NCBI GenBank assembly: GCA_021904315.1
Contig: CM038921.1
Span: forward strand, 11,314,146-11,378,145
Origin: Sphagnum magellanicum
Lineage: Eukaryota > Streptophyta > Sphagnopsida > Sphagnales > Sphagnaceae
Reading direction: 5' to 3'
DNA: 64,000 nt
Part shown: one piece after another, positions 52,976 through 64,000 of the stretch
How positions within the stretch are numbered: the first letter of the stretch is position 1
How the letters are laid out: each line of letters starts with the position of its first letter
Program-made: the position numbers and the translations under genes
Notes under the pieces: model-generated
Told to the model about the DNA's origin: nothing
The model's input: the letters and a program-made list of their open reading frames with translations, nothing else
The model's database searches: none

Positions 52976-53256
52976 GTTTGGACCTCCATTAGACCTTAAA
53001 CTTAAACAAGAAGCCTAGAAATGAACTCTAAAACAAGGTGTGATTATGGCAAAATGAACTTACTTTGAATTTGACTCTATAAATCCAAAACCTTTTAGAT
53101 TCATGATCCCACCATTATTCAACATTGAAATGACCATAGTCCCCATTATTTTGTGCAAGTTCACAAGCACATAGATTATAATACAATATTCACAAGCTTC
53201 ACAAAACTTCAACAAAACAAACAGTAACCATAAATTGGAATGCATTTGAATGGGAC

Positions 53257-53460
53257 TTGGGACTTGAAAGTGGTTGTTTCAAATTTCAAGCACAACATAA
53301 AGTGATGTATACCTGTTGCATTCTCCGTAAGTTATTGAATGCAAATGAAGAAGAAGATTTAAAGAATCCCAACTATAAGAGGAGCATATCCAAACAATTT
53401 GCACTGAGGAAACTTGACACTAGTTTGGTGAAAAGATTACACTATAGGGCATTGATTTAG
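53257..53460 (+). pseudogene. Possible Harbinger transposase C-terminal fragment
   Basis: A short frame contains HKVMYTCCILRKLLNANEEED, which resembles the FTCCVLHNLLKNEDEA block at the end of the Harbinger transposase at 30.6 kb. No catalytic blocks are found upstream. It may be a chance frame. Confidence 0.25.
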
Positions 53461-54972
53461 GTAATGACAACCTTGTGAGAATGAATTGGCTTCTCTCAAG
53501 AGCACTTAAAGCTTTTAGGGGCAATTAGGGTTAGGGTTTCAATAATGAATGGGGGATGGATTCCAAACCTTGCTAGTTACAAGGATGAACATTTTGGCTA
53601 TTTGAGTGTATTTGGTCAATGTAAAATAGCAACCTACAAGTTCATCCAACAACAATCATGGCAAAACACATATTATAAATCCTTTTAGGCCCATCACATG
53701 ACACTATCAAGAATCAAAATTTGGTCACAAATTGCCATGAAAAATATAAGGATTCACACATGCCCTATATTAATCATAAATTGAATTTGAAAAAAAAGAT
53801 AACCCTATTATGGAACTAATTAAATTATAATTTTTTCTCAACAACCAATATATTGGCACCTTATATATTTTAATTCATATATTTCTAAAACTTAAAGAAA
53901 AGTGGCCTCCCTTAGGAAAAGGATATGTTTAGGTAATGGTCACTAGTTAGCACACTGTCCACTCAAAATTTGATATGACATAGTTGAACATGAACTTTCA
54001 CTTGAATTGATCACATTAGGATTCACCTTGGTGGCCTATCTTATAAAAGAAAGGTCTTGTAGGTATGTAGGTATGTAAATAAGTGACTACTAAGTAAATA
54101 TACGCATGCATGGCTCGAATTAGTTCATGGCACTTATAGGTAAAAACTAGTTGGTTATTATATGGAGGGTGAAAAATAAAATTGAAGTAACCAATGTGGT
54201 TAGCTATTGAATTTGAGCTTTGTGGTTCAAAGTTTTATCCTATCATCCAGTGTCCATGCGTCCCTCATGTTGCACAAGCATTGTTATGTTGGTTCATGGT
54301 TTTAGGCCTGATAATGTGGGTGGAGATAAAGGCCTTTGAGGATGAAAACAATAAAATATAATCATTAAAAAAAAGTACAACCAATCTAAACACTTCAAAA
54401 TTTTGTTCCTTTTGGCAATATTCTTGCAAGTTTCATTGCATGTGGTTCTTCTTGATGAAGTTCCATCTAAGGAAGTTGGCTTACTAATTGAAGATGGCTT
54501 AATTTTAAAGAAAGTTGTTATGACACACGAACAAATGTTCTATTTCATGTCAATCTTACATATTACAAGTGGAGTCCTATAATATGTATTAGTGACCCTT
54601 CTTGTAAGTTCAACCGCAAAATGATGTTTATGAAGAATGACATCGTTTTGTACATATTTCAATTGCTTTGAATAGAAATTCCAATCCTAATACACCAAGA
54701 AAAATATGGGGCACACATCTATATGTGTTTTGTTTTGTATAATTTTTTTTAAAATGTTATTACAAATAACTAGACCAAGTAGTTGAAGGTTTTATTGCCC
54801 AATTCATAATGATGTTTTTGCCTACATAATTTTTTTATATATGTTGTACTTGCCCTTCAAGTTTGACTATTTAATAATCTCCAAGAAGATTGGAAACAAA
54901 AAATTAAAAACATTCATTTATTCAAGTAAAATGTAATTAAGATTAAACCTTTTAACATCATCAAATACAAGA
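53461..54972. other. AT-rich spacer
   Basis: No supportable gene. The text near 54061-54080 holds a short GTAGGTAT repeat. Confidence 0.5.
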
Positions 54973-55616
54973 GGGCAAACCTATCCTTGGGGTGGTACCA
55001 TTATGAATGTCACACCTTGATTTTACTAAACCCATTGAACTTTTTTAAAATCATAAAAAACATTTAAATAAATATTTTCATAAAATTTTATAATGAATAC
55101 ATTTATTAGGTTCCATTTATTTTGAAATTTTAATAATATCCAAAATATTGTGTATATTGATGTTCTTAATCATTGCATTTGGAAAAAGTTTCAAGATTGT
55201 AATGTTGGGTTTTTTGCTTGAACTTTTTGTTCAAAACCACAAATTCGAAATATGATTTGAAAATTTTCTTGGGAATATTTTTCCTAAGGTAATTTTGAAG
55301 TCATTTTTTTTTCTTATTAAGAAAAAATTTGAATAACTATAATTTTGTTATCAATTTCCAAAGTCAAGGAATGTGATTCCAGAAATGGTCATCATTATTA
55401 GGAATATAAATTTAAATTTTTTTCAAAATTTTAAACTAAAAAAAAAACTTCAAGCCATATATTATGGCATGTAATGGATAGACGTGAAAAAAAAAAACTT
55501 TATAGTTGTGAAAACATTTAAAGGAAAAGGCCTAGGAAAATGATTTGGCCACTTTTAAATTTTTAACCATTCCTTGATGTGGTTCATAGTGGTACCACCC
55601 AAGGATGGGTTTACCC
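54973..55616. mobile_element. Non-autonomous TIR element
   Basis: A 644-bp segment. The left end GGGCAAACCTATCCTTGGGG and the inverted right end GGGTAAACCCATCCTTGGG continue together through GTGGTACCA and TATGAA, about 34 bp with few mismatches and one gap. AAGA lies directly outside both ends (54969-54972, 55617-55620). That is short for a target duplication, so the superfamily is undecided. No coding capacity. It ends about 140 bp from the P450 stop codon, so it may overlap the P450 3' UTR. Confidence 0.65.
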
Positions 55617-55754
55617 AAGAATGACCATTTCCTTGGTACTACCAACAAAATGTGAAATCTAATTAAGATTTTGGGAATATCCAATTTACATAAACTATTA
55701 ATTATCAATGAGAGTTTCAATAATCACAAACTCTCCAACAACATGATCTAGTAA

Positions 55755-58590
55755 TCACAAACATTCCAATATCATTGGCACTCCATACTTGGGTTTCACT
55801 GTCACCTTATCATACGGTGCATGACGATAATTTGGTGAGAGATGAAAGCGAAATCGTTGAAGTATCACAACTAACACTAATTTTGCTTCCTCCAAAGCAA
55901 ATCCTTGTCCCACACAAAACCTTGGCCCAAATGAAAAAGGCATAAAAGCTAATGGGTTTTTGCTTGCTTTAGCAATACCATCAACAAATCTTTCTGGTTT
56001 GAACTCATGTACATCGGGTCCCCACAATTCAGGATCATGGTGAATGGCGAGCCTAGGAAAATATAAATTCAATCCTTTTGGGATGTGTAGGTCCCCCAAT
56101 TTCATGTCCATTGATGCTTCTCTGTTTTGATCTGAAATTGGTGAAAATAGACGAAGAGTCTCATTCAAAATCATAATCAACTGCACCCACATCCAACCAC
56201 ATTATAAATAATCAAGTTTGTGCCATAATGTGAACTAAATGAAACTTCAAATGAGTTGACAAAAGACTTAAAGTACCGTCTTCAATTTGTTAAGCATGTT
56301 GGCATCAATTGGATGATCACCATGTCCACATACTTCTATGACCTCTTCACGAGCACGTTCTTGCCAAATTGTATGGGATCCCAACAACATCATGGCCCAT
56401 GTGAGAAGAGTTGAGGTTGTTTCATGTCCTGCTATGAAAAAGGTCTTGCAATTATCTATTAATGCTTGCATGCCAAAATGGACCTTTCCACCCTTGATAG
56501 CAGTTTCTTCTATTGTTGCACTGAGCATGAGACCCAACAAATCATTTCCATATGAGATGTTGGCCCCTTTCACCATATCCTTTCGTGATTGTATAATTTC
56601 TTTCAAAGATTTTGAAATTGCAATTTGGGTCAAAATTATTTTGATGTTCAATGGAATTGGAAGAAAACTGTAAACACACAAAACAACAAAGTTAGAAATG
56701 TTAGAAATGTAACTACATGAGAAAACAAAAAAATATTTTACATTTAAATATAATAAAAACAACTTTTTAGATTCACATGGTGTCCAACACATCAACATTA
56801 TCATTATATTGATGCATCTAAATGAAACATTCAAAGATCCATAGAATCAACTAGAAAAAAATGCAATTAAACACTACACCCTACTCTAAATTAGATTAAT
56901 CATGAATGCAAGGGATTTAGGGAATGAGATTAAAATGACTAGAAAGGAACCTATATCCTGGTATTGCACTAAATTGTTGTTTATATCTTTGATCTGTAAG
57001 ATTGATGAGTGCAACTTGTTGTTCAAACACTTTCTTTCCCTTTTCATAGTTACTCCCAAATGCAGTAAGTGCAATTATATCAGCTGTCACACGTGTCATG
57101 TAATCACCCACTTCAAGCTCCACATTGCCCCCACCATCCCTCACTTTCTTTTCCCATTCATCTGCCATTGATGATGCACTCTTCTCCATTGGTATTACCA
57201 TTGCCTACAAATAGTAATATCCATACCAATCTTAGAATGCACAAAAACATCATGTCTATATTACTAGTATCTCCATCTAGACTAGTTTTAAATATACATT
57301 AAATGCCAAAAAGAAAAAACCCTTTACTACACTATAGCCCTATCTAGTTCAATTAAAGTTTGGGCTTGGGTGGATGGATAACTTCAAGGATTCTCATCAA
57401 TGTTTTCAACATCATCAAATGACACAATTTAAATACTTATGAAATAGATTAGAATAGGCGTTTAACATTCTGCAACATGCTGATTTTTTTGGATTATTAA
57501 TTGTTTTTCTAGGCTTTAATTCACAATAGTTTTGAAACATTTTTTCAAGAGATTTGTCAAAGACATTCATACTGTTGTTTTTGTTTGTACCTTGAGCTTT
57601 TCATGATGGAAGGCAGGGTTCACAATTCGACGATGGAGAGCCCATTCCTCTCCATCAGTTGTCACCAACCCTTTTCCAATAACTGGCATTATAAATTTAA
57701 GCATCATTTGAGACTTTGTGAATGCATGATCCTTGTTTGGCAAAACTTGTTTAATGAGATCGAGGTCTGTTATGGTGATCCTTGGCTCCCATCCAAACCA
57801 CCACAAGTAGCTTTTTCCTGGAATGCGAAACATACAATATTTTTTTTTGTTGATGACTTATAACCTACATGCTTCATGATGAAGAGATGTCTAGATTCAA
57901 AAGCTGAAACACACTATTGGCCCCCATACAATCACAAAAATTTGATGGAAAGACACATTTAAGAATCCTTACCAAGAAGTTATTGTACAACAAAGACTTC
58001 ACAAAACCTCCACTACTCTCAAAACTCCAATCTTACTGTGATACAATTTGGTTTGGGTGAAATTGTAACTTCTAAGTTTCTTGTAGGAAATTCTCAACAT
58101 AACCATTGACCTCTGGTGGATGCTCACCCCTCTTTCCAAAAACTATCAAAACCTAATTCTAGAGATTGATCATGAGTATTGCAATCCTTAGTCATAATTG
58201 CAAGATAAGAAGAAAATGAAAATGCCTAGTAGAATTGAGAGGGATGAGAATTTGGAGCTTAAAGAAAAACACACCATAAGCTTGGCAGTTCTGGACATGA
58301 AAAGGTAGAACACGAGATACAATATCATAGTCACCGGTCTTCATGTCGTTCTTTGTTGCCGCCTCCTTAAGCATAGTCATTTCAGGCAAGTTTCCCAGGA
58401 GCAAATGAGAAGAGGGTCCTTTCACACCCTGGCTATTCATGATTCTCTTGATCCTCATGGGAGTAATCACAAACTTATTCACCGTCCCCAGAACAATGTA
58501 AGCAACCCACATCAACAGCGCTGTGAGTAGAGATGTGCACAGTGCAGACCATATCTTGCGGTCCCCAAAATAAATATCCACTGAATTCAT
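55755..58590 (-). CDS. Cytochrome P450, CYP72 clan, complete
   Basis: A heme monooxygenase, probably anchored in the endoplasmic reticulum. Five exons: 58590-58275, 57817-57591, 57204-56951, 56667-56277, 56180-55755. All introns are GT-AG and phase-consistent; 537 aa. An N-terminal membrane segment lies at about residues 15-40, followed by a basic stretch and GPSSHLLLGNLPEM. C-helix: WALHRR. I-helix oxygen site: AGHETTST. K-helix: ETLR (403-406). PERF at 458-461. Heme loop: FSFGPRFCVG with C485. The tail with HAPYDKVTVKPKYG resembles CYP734/CYP735/CYP709 enzymes, which act on brassinosteroids, cytokinins or fatty acids. The substrate here is unknown. No frame break. The upstream ATG-less extension was not used. 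Confidence 0.95.
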
Positions 58591-59008
58591 GAGTGGCAAC
58601 TATGTTGATTACTTTGATACTTTCAACTTTCACTCTGCTGCAAAAAAACTATGACGCCCTGGGTCTAATATTCTCTCTGATCCTGAAATGGGTCTCCAAA
58701 CTAAAACCAAGGCAGAAAGAAATCAATGAAAATAGCAAATGGGGGAACGAAATTATAGTCACAAAATCAATCAACCCAAAGACACAATCCCAAGTACCCA
58801 AGTAACTGAAATTGAAATAGAAACAGAAGTGTTTGCAGTGGAATTCTTTGATTCCTGGAACTGACTATCTTGCTGTTGCGACAGAAGTCACTAAGACTTT
58901 TAAAAAAGAAGTAGAGCTGAAAAAATTCTCTTCGGAAGGTGCGCTGAGCAAAAAAGAATTGTGAGCTAAGAAAAACTTTGACAGTTGAGATTGAATGAAG
59001 AAACCAGG

Positions 59009-59150
59009 GACTTTTATACGTAGAACTTGGACAAATACCAAAATCTGTGGAACGCCAGGAGCTTTCAGATGGAACTCAATGCTCTGCAAAAGAAAAGTTC
59101 GAAAACGATGGCAGTGCAAAATGCCCGGAGGCTCTTCTTCCTTTTATAGC
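59009..59150 (-). promoter_or_regulatory. Candidate P450 promoter TATA boxes
   Basis: On the minus strand TATAAAAG occurs at about 59011-59018 (in CGTATAAAAGTCC) and again at 59141-59148 (in GCTATAAAAGG), 420-560 bp upstream of the P450 ATG. Both fit the plant TATA consensus. The nearer one would give a leader of roughly 390 nt. Confidence 0.4.
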
Positions 59151-59580
59151 TGCTGCTCATGTGTAATATAATATAGAAGCAAGCTTCTTCTTGGAAGCCA
59201 TTAGTTCTGGAAGAGAGAAGAGACCCACCACGTTTGTGAGGAAGCAAAGTGTAGGCCTGCGGCGCCCAATGGCCAGCCGGGAAAACGTCAGTTCAGCCTT
59301 TGTGGGCATTTTTGAGGTAAAGTTGAAGCGTTCGTTCTTTGATGGTCCCTGGGTGGCTGCTTCGTGGCTTCCAACTACCCAATTTTCACTCTTTGCAGAT
59401 CTTCTAACAAGAGCTTCTCCATCCACATCCCCCAGACAACTTTTAATTATTCTCTTCCCCCCAACCCCACCAAAAAAACAAAAGAAAAGCTGCAAAAGCT
59501 GCACCGAGTCATCAAGTGAAATGTAAAGTGCAAGGTGGGTCTCTGGTGATGTTCGTTGTTCGTTCCGGTGCAGTTCCAAG

Positions 59581-59997
59581 GTGCCTCCCTTTTTTTTTCT
59601 TGTGGGTGTTGTTGGGGGGGGGGGGGGGGGGGGGGGGAAGGGAGAGGGGGGGTCAAAGCAAAGAGTTCCCAATAGTACTGCACTTTATCCCATATGCTTT
59701 GGCAAATGTTGTCCTCCTTTCACCTATATAGCTGCCTCCCTTTATTTTCCTTGTGGGCGTTGTGCGGTGGGAAGGGAGAGGGGGCTCAAAGCGAAGAGTT
59801 CTCAATAGTACTGCACTTTATCCCATATGCTTTGGCAAATGTTGTCCTGCTTTCACCTATATAGGTGCCTCCCTTTTTTTTCCTTGTGGGTGTTGTGCGG
59901 TGGGGAGGGAGAGGGGGCTCAAAGCAAAGAGTTCCCAATAGTACTGCACTTTATCCCATATGCTTTGGCAAATGTTGTCCTCCTTTCAACTATATAG
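59581..59997 (+). repeat. Triplicated ~133-bp unit with TATA-like core
   Basis: Copies at 59581-59731, 59732-59864 and 59865-59997. Copies 2 and 3 are 133 bp; copy 1 is longer because of a run of about 24 G. Each contains GTGCCTCCCTTT, CTTGTGGG, GGGAGAGGGGG, CTCAAAGC.AAGAGTT, ATAGTACTGCACTTTATCCC, ATATGCTTTGGCAAATG and ends CACCTATATAG. Mismatches are few, so the triplication is recent. In-frame peptide repeats seen here follow from the DNA repeat. Confidence 0.93.
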
Positions 59998-61225
59998 GTG
60001 GGCCAAAGGGGAGGAGCTCTGTACTTCATAATAGAACCTTCTATTTCTGAGAGCCTCCATAGTTGCATTTAGTTTCGAGTGATGGGCCAATCAAATTGGC
60101 TCATTGCAAAAACGAAAAAAAGAAAAAAGAAAATGGAACTTTGGAGGTAACTTATCTAATTAATGTGAGGGACAATTAGGTATCCCAGCTCTGAAGAAGG
60201 GGTATTAGCCCAGGCGAAAAATGGTGAGAAACAGTTTAGGAAACAAAAGTTGCATGCAGCCAACGAAAGGCTCAGTATGCACTAATGAGGTGTCCAGTTT
60301 TTTTCTTTTTGAGAAGGAGGGGGTGGGGGGGGGGGGGAGGATTTTTCTTTTCTTCCTTGTTCCCATCTTGTTCCCTATGTGTTTCCATTAGGTTCCCAAA
60401 GGTTCTTTAAATTTTCCAGTTGTTCTCCAAAAAGTTCCCAATAGCAGCTCACTTTCATTCCATATAGTTTGCCCAAAGTTCAACTCTCATATATATATAC
60501 TGAAAAGCTGAGCCCCAGAGAGCACATTTGTTTTTCTATTTTGCAATTAGGGCTCAAAACAGATGCTTCTATTGGGGCATGCCCAATGTTCCCAAAATTT
60601 GCTGATGGGCCAATCAATATGGCTCCTTTAAAAAAAGAGAAAATGTTATCAGTGCACCTATGAACTAATTATTAATATGAATCACAATAGGTACCCCCAG
60701 TTTTTAATGGGGGTACAAAATAGGTACCCATGCTCTTAAGAAGGGGGTATTAGTTCAGGCCTAAAACTGAAATAATAAGTACCCCCAGTTTATAATGGGG
60801 GTATTAGCCCAGCCCAAAAATGGTGACGAACAGTTTTGGAACATAGAAATTTCATGCTGCCAATGGGAAGGCTCAGCATGCCCTCAAAGTGCCTTGATTT
60901 TTTTTCTTTTGAGTTTTGGGGTTGCGGGGGAGGGGGTTTTTTTTTTCATTTTTTCTTTGTTCCCTTCAAGTTCCCAATGGATTCCCCCCCCATCAAGTTC
61001 TCAATATGTTCCCTAAGTTCCCAATGTGTTCCCCAAAGTTGTTCCCAATAGAACCTCGCCTTAATCCCATATGTTTTGCCCAAAGTCCACCCCTTCTCAT
61101 CTATATAGGTGGGCGAGAGGGCAAGGCACTCCATTCCATAGAACAGTCTATTTTGGGGAGCCTATCTCGTTTCTTTTTCTTTTGCTATGGGCCAATCAAA
61201 TTGGCTCATTGCAACCCAAAAAAAA
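59998..61225 (+). repeat. Direct repeats of a 525-583 bp unit
   Basis: The block GATGGGCCAATCAAATTGGC recurs at about 60078, 60603 (diverged) and 61185. Between these, units share an AACT.AT.TAATTAAT start, GGGGTATTAGCCCAG, AAAATGGTGA, AACAGTTT, GGCTCAG.ATGC, a G-rich run, AAGTTCCCAAT subrepeats, TCCCATAT.TTTGCCCAAAGT and a TATATA core (near 60490 and 61098). The triplicated block to the left is the amplified core of the same unit. Class unknown; possibly LTR-derived or a satellite. Confidence 0.7.
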
Positions 61226-61437
61226 AAAAAAAAGTTGACCTTGTGAGGCACCCCCAATTAATTGATATGAAACAGAATATGGGGAGGACTTTGTGCAAAA
61301 CATATGGGATTACAACAAGGTGCTATTGGAAACACCCTTGGGGAACACATTGGGAACCTAGGGAGGACATTCGGAACCTGATAGGAACCAATTGGGAACT
61401 TGAAGGGAACATGTTGGGAACAAAGGAAAACTATCTC
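60950..61437. repeat. Inverted repeat arms, ~140 bp each
   Basis: The sequence at about 60950-61087 (TTGTTCCCTTCAAGTTCCC through TATGTTTTGCCCAAAGTCC) reappears inverted at about 61284-61437 (GGACTTTGTGCAAAACATATGG through GGGAACAAAGGAAAA). The loop is about 195 nt and includes a TATA-like CTATATAG. A transcript across it could fold into a long hairpin. Confidence 0.75.
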
Positions 61438-61699
61438 AGATTCTGCTCTAAAGACTTCAGGGTTTAGGGTTTCTGCAGGCTTTAGCGCAGTTGCAGCCTG
61501 ATGAATCCTCAGGATGACGTTGAAGGTAGAATTGTCAGGATGAAAAATGCATAACTGGTGGTCGTGGTATTGGGAGAGAGATTGGGTCCATTTCGGATTC
61601 TCGAAAGGGGTTGGCATTTGGGTCTAGTTCGGATGCTCTTCTCGCGTCTGGGATTGTGATGAGTGAAAGCAAATTGCCCATGTTTGTTGTTGTGAACAA

Positions 61700-63200
61700 A
61701 TGTTTTCATCATCACCAGTGCAGCAAGTGCAGTTGCTGTCTGCAGCAGCAGCAACAGGACGTCACTGTTTTCTAGACCACCAAAACAGCAGCTCCACCAC
61801 CACATGGGGGAAGAGGGAGGCGACCAAGAGGAGCTTGTTGTTACGTGTCTTCTGTGTGCACCGGCAATTGCACTATACCCATCAACAACTTTTGCAGTAC
61901 ACCGCACTTCTTCTTCCCAGAGCTCACCGGATAGGAACAGAAGCGGCACTCACAGATCATGGCAGATGTAAGCTTTCTTGTGTTCTTCCTCTCTATTTCT
62001 ACTGCCTTGTTCTCACAGTACCTGTGTCTTGTTTTGCCTAAAATTCTTGACCTGATGATCATAGTGATATTTTTTTAAGCAAATCCAAAGATTGGACACA
62101 GTCTATGCAAAATGAAATACCTCACGGTGGCTTCTGTCTGATCAAAGTACATGATTTGATAGGAAGTTTTTCTGCAGTTCCTGGAGTTCAGAGAGAGAAA
62201 CTGTGGTGGGAGTTCTTTTTAGATCCTTCCCAATGGTGGGATCACAGATCGGAGAAGGTAACTGAACATCAATTCTGACGGAGTTCACATGTCATTGGAA
62301 CCATAGGTCTTTTTGGTGTCAATCTTGTTCCTCTCTCTTTGGTTTCTATCCGGCCATGGTCTTAGCTTTGGCAGAAATTGTTTTCAGATCCTTTGCTATG
62401 GTGGAATAATAGTAGTAGGCTGGAGAAGGTAAGTAAATGCAATATGCTGTGACAAAATTCTCTTGCTAATGGAGAAGGTCAGTGTGGCTTTATCTGTTGT
62501 CATGATACCATTTTTATGCCTGGGATGTGGAGAATGCATGGCTGATCAGCTTGACCTGGATTTCTAGTTGTGGACCAATGAAGGTACCAAAATTTCAAAC
62601 ATAATAAGAAAGGGGAAGATCTGTGGCTTGAGGACTGATGAAACCTGCCATGGGTGGCAGCAGAGATGGCTGCAATGGCACCAGGCACAGTGCAATTGAA
62701 CATTTTTGCATAGAATAAGAAGCTTACAAAAAATGTGAAGGATGGGCAATATGAGAAGGTGATGCAGCTTTTCCAACAAATGCAACAAGAAGGAATGAGT
62801 CCTGGCAAATTCAGGTTTGTTCAGGTGATTAATGCATGTGGTGATTTAGAAGCACTTGCAAACAGCAGGCTTGTTCATGAACAGCTCATTCAAAGTGGTT
62901 TTGAGTCTGATGTCTTTGTGGGGAATAGCTTGGTTGACATGTATGCAAAATGTGGGAGCATTGAGGCTGCTTGGCAAGTGTTGACTAAGAGGCCATCATG
63001 AAATGTGGTCACTTGGGATGCCATGATATTGGGACACATGAAATGTGGGCAAGGACAGAAGGCACTGGACCTGTTTTGAAATGTGACAGGAGGGTGTGCG
63101 CCTGACCTCTGTAACCTTTGTAGCAGTGCTGGATGCAAGTGCCGGTGTGGTTGCCCTTGAAGAGTGCAGGTGTGCTCATGAGCAGGTCAGGCTGTACCTA
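61700..63200 (+). pseudogene. PPR gene with N-terminal OSB-type PDF motifs, decayed
   Basis: The PDF part is two spliced-looking exons. Exon 62178-62257 encodes REKLWWEFFLDPSQWWDHR; exon 62366-62428 encodes LWQKLFSDPLLWWNN. Both have AG/GT borders and join in phase. At about 62590-62640 comes RYQNFKHNKKGEDLWLED, the second half of a PDF motif, then LPWVAAEMAAMAPGTVQLN. From 62735 PLS-type PPR repeats follow: VMQLFQQMQQEG, LIQSGFESDVFVGNSLVDMY, AKCGSIEAAW, WDAMILGHMKCGQGQKAL, and after a frame change SVTFVAVLDASAG. Stops occur at 62608-62640, 62721 and 62999, among others. The 5' part (an open frame from 61700) is uncertain. OSB proteins bind single-stranded organelle DNA; PPRs bind organelle RNA. 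No E/DYW tail follows. Confidence 0.7.
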
Positions 63201-64000
63201 AAGAAGAATCATGCCACATGTAATTGATTGGAATAACCTGATTGAATCTCAAGGGTCAGAAAAAAATAAGAGATTACTTAAAACATCTGCACCTTGTGAA
63301 CAACCACTAGATTGCTATGGTGTATCAGCACAATGTGTGGTGAACATAATACAGTAATAAAATACAATTTCAGCACATGAGAACAAACATAACAAGTGAA
63401 TCAAGCAATCTACAGCTGTCCAAAGGAGGATATGGAGCTTAGAAAGGGTAAGGTAGAAGAGGGCATCCACCTCCAAGACTAGCTATGCCCTAAAATCTTC
63501 CCAACAAAATCCTTGTCAGCAGTCAATTGTGTCTCTTGTTCTACAAGTCCCTCCTGATATCAACTTGCAAAGTGAACTTGTCAAAGCACCGAGATTTTAA
63601 GACCATGGTTGAGCAAGAGGCTCACACAGCAATCCAACATAGGGATCCAATAGAAAATCCAGAAAATTAAAACATTTTCCACCATTACAAGTAACGTGAA
63701 TGAAAAATCCAATGCTCAAAGGTGATCAGAGATAGCAGAGGCCTATGAATTATCAAAACCTACTATTTCACTGAGGTGTAGCACAAAGAACCTTTGGCTC
63801 TGCTGTGTGACAAGTTCATGAGTGATGTCACTCATAGTAAAAGGGTCTAGATGTACAGTACGTTGGCAACTATCAGCCTTGCATACAATAGCCTTTAGCT
63901 AAAAGTATCCACCAAGTACTGAAAGATTCAGCTGCAAGCTCCACAGCAAGTATCTTTGAGCTCTTTCAAAGTAGACAAAACTTTTTTCACATGAGCTCAT
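63201..64000. other. Unassigned 3' end of window
   Basis: Moderately GC-rich, gene-like composition with no open frame of useful length. It could be UTR or intron of a gene beyond the window edge. The missing PPR tail is not found here. Confidence 0.4.

Noticed and set aside
59157-59672. 171-codon minus-strand frame upstream of the P450
   Set aside because: Starts in the poly-G/poly-C run and shows no domain; it overlaps the P450 promoter region and part of the repeat array.
60077-60110. Helitron 3' end (palindrome near a terminus)
   Set aside because: GCCAATCAAATTGGC makes a hairpin, but no CTRR terminus follows and the block repeats in tandem rather than capping an element.
60916-61467. 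183-codon plus-strand frame across the inverted repeat
   Set aside because: Peptide repeats (CSPKLFP, WGTHWEP) are translations of the AAGTTCCCAAT DNA subrepeat in both orientations.

Overview
The window reads as nuclear DNA of a land plant, most likely a fern. The genes are plant-type (C2-type phospholipase D, UBC8-type E2, CYP72-clan P450, laforin/SEX4-like phosphatase, organellar PPR). They have short GT-AG introns of about 100-1,140 bp. A decayed PPR copy at 62.5-63.2 kb carries the repetitive PLS-type wording (QLFQQMQQEG, FVGNSLVDMYAKCGS) that I associate with fern and moss PPR families. The fern assignment is inference from memory; 'land plant' is secure.

Base composition is two-state. 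Genes and flanks (0-4.3, 11.3-14.6, 38.8-47.3, 58-64 kb) are moderately GC-rich. The gaps between them (4.3-11, 15-38.7, 47.3-57 kb) are AT-rich, poor in CG, and filled with decayed repeats and transposon relics.

Layout. 0-2.57 kb (-): phospholipase D, cut by the window start just after the histidine of its second HKD motif, with a paired G-box about 550 bp upstream. 11.3-14.4 kb (-): complete 4-exon ubiquitin-conjugating enzyme E2, 148 aa. 15-28 kb: AT-rich repeat land with a nested telobox hairpin, a hAT-like MITE and a candidate solo LTR. 28.16-35.02 kb: a 6.9-kb PIF/Harbinger element with TTA duplications, a decayed DDE transposase (+) and a convergent Myb/SANT-like relic (-). 36.8-38.0 kb: a MITE apparently interrupted by a second element, followed by a perfect 36-bp palindrome. 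40.97-42.52 kb (+): two-exon dual-specificity phosphatase with a plastid-like leader. 44.1-46.25 kb (-): a five-exon YqgF/RuvC-like gene followed closely by a small single-pass membrane-protein gene. A splice donor overlapping the YqgF stop codon could join the two in frame. 50.6-51.5 kb (-): hAT-like (DUF4371-type) transposase relic. 52.33-52.98 kb: MITE with a perfect 8-bp duplication. 54.97-55.62 kb: another TIR element. 55.76-58.59 kb (-): complete five-exon cytochrome P450, 537 aa. 59.58-61.44 kb: tandem, partly inverted repeat block with repeated TATA-like cores. 61.7-63.2 kb (+): decayed gene joining OSB-type PDF (WWDxR) motifs to PPR repeats.

The intact genes are ordinary housekeeping or metabolic genes with no sign of a shared pathway. 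The unusual material is the possible YqgF/membrane-protein splice fusion, the PDF-PPR chimera, the nested transposons, and the promoter-like repeat block between the P450 and PPR loci. I saw no tRNA, rRNA or CRISPR.
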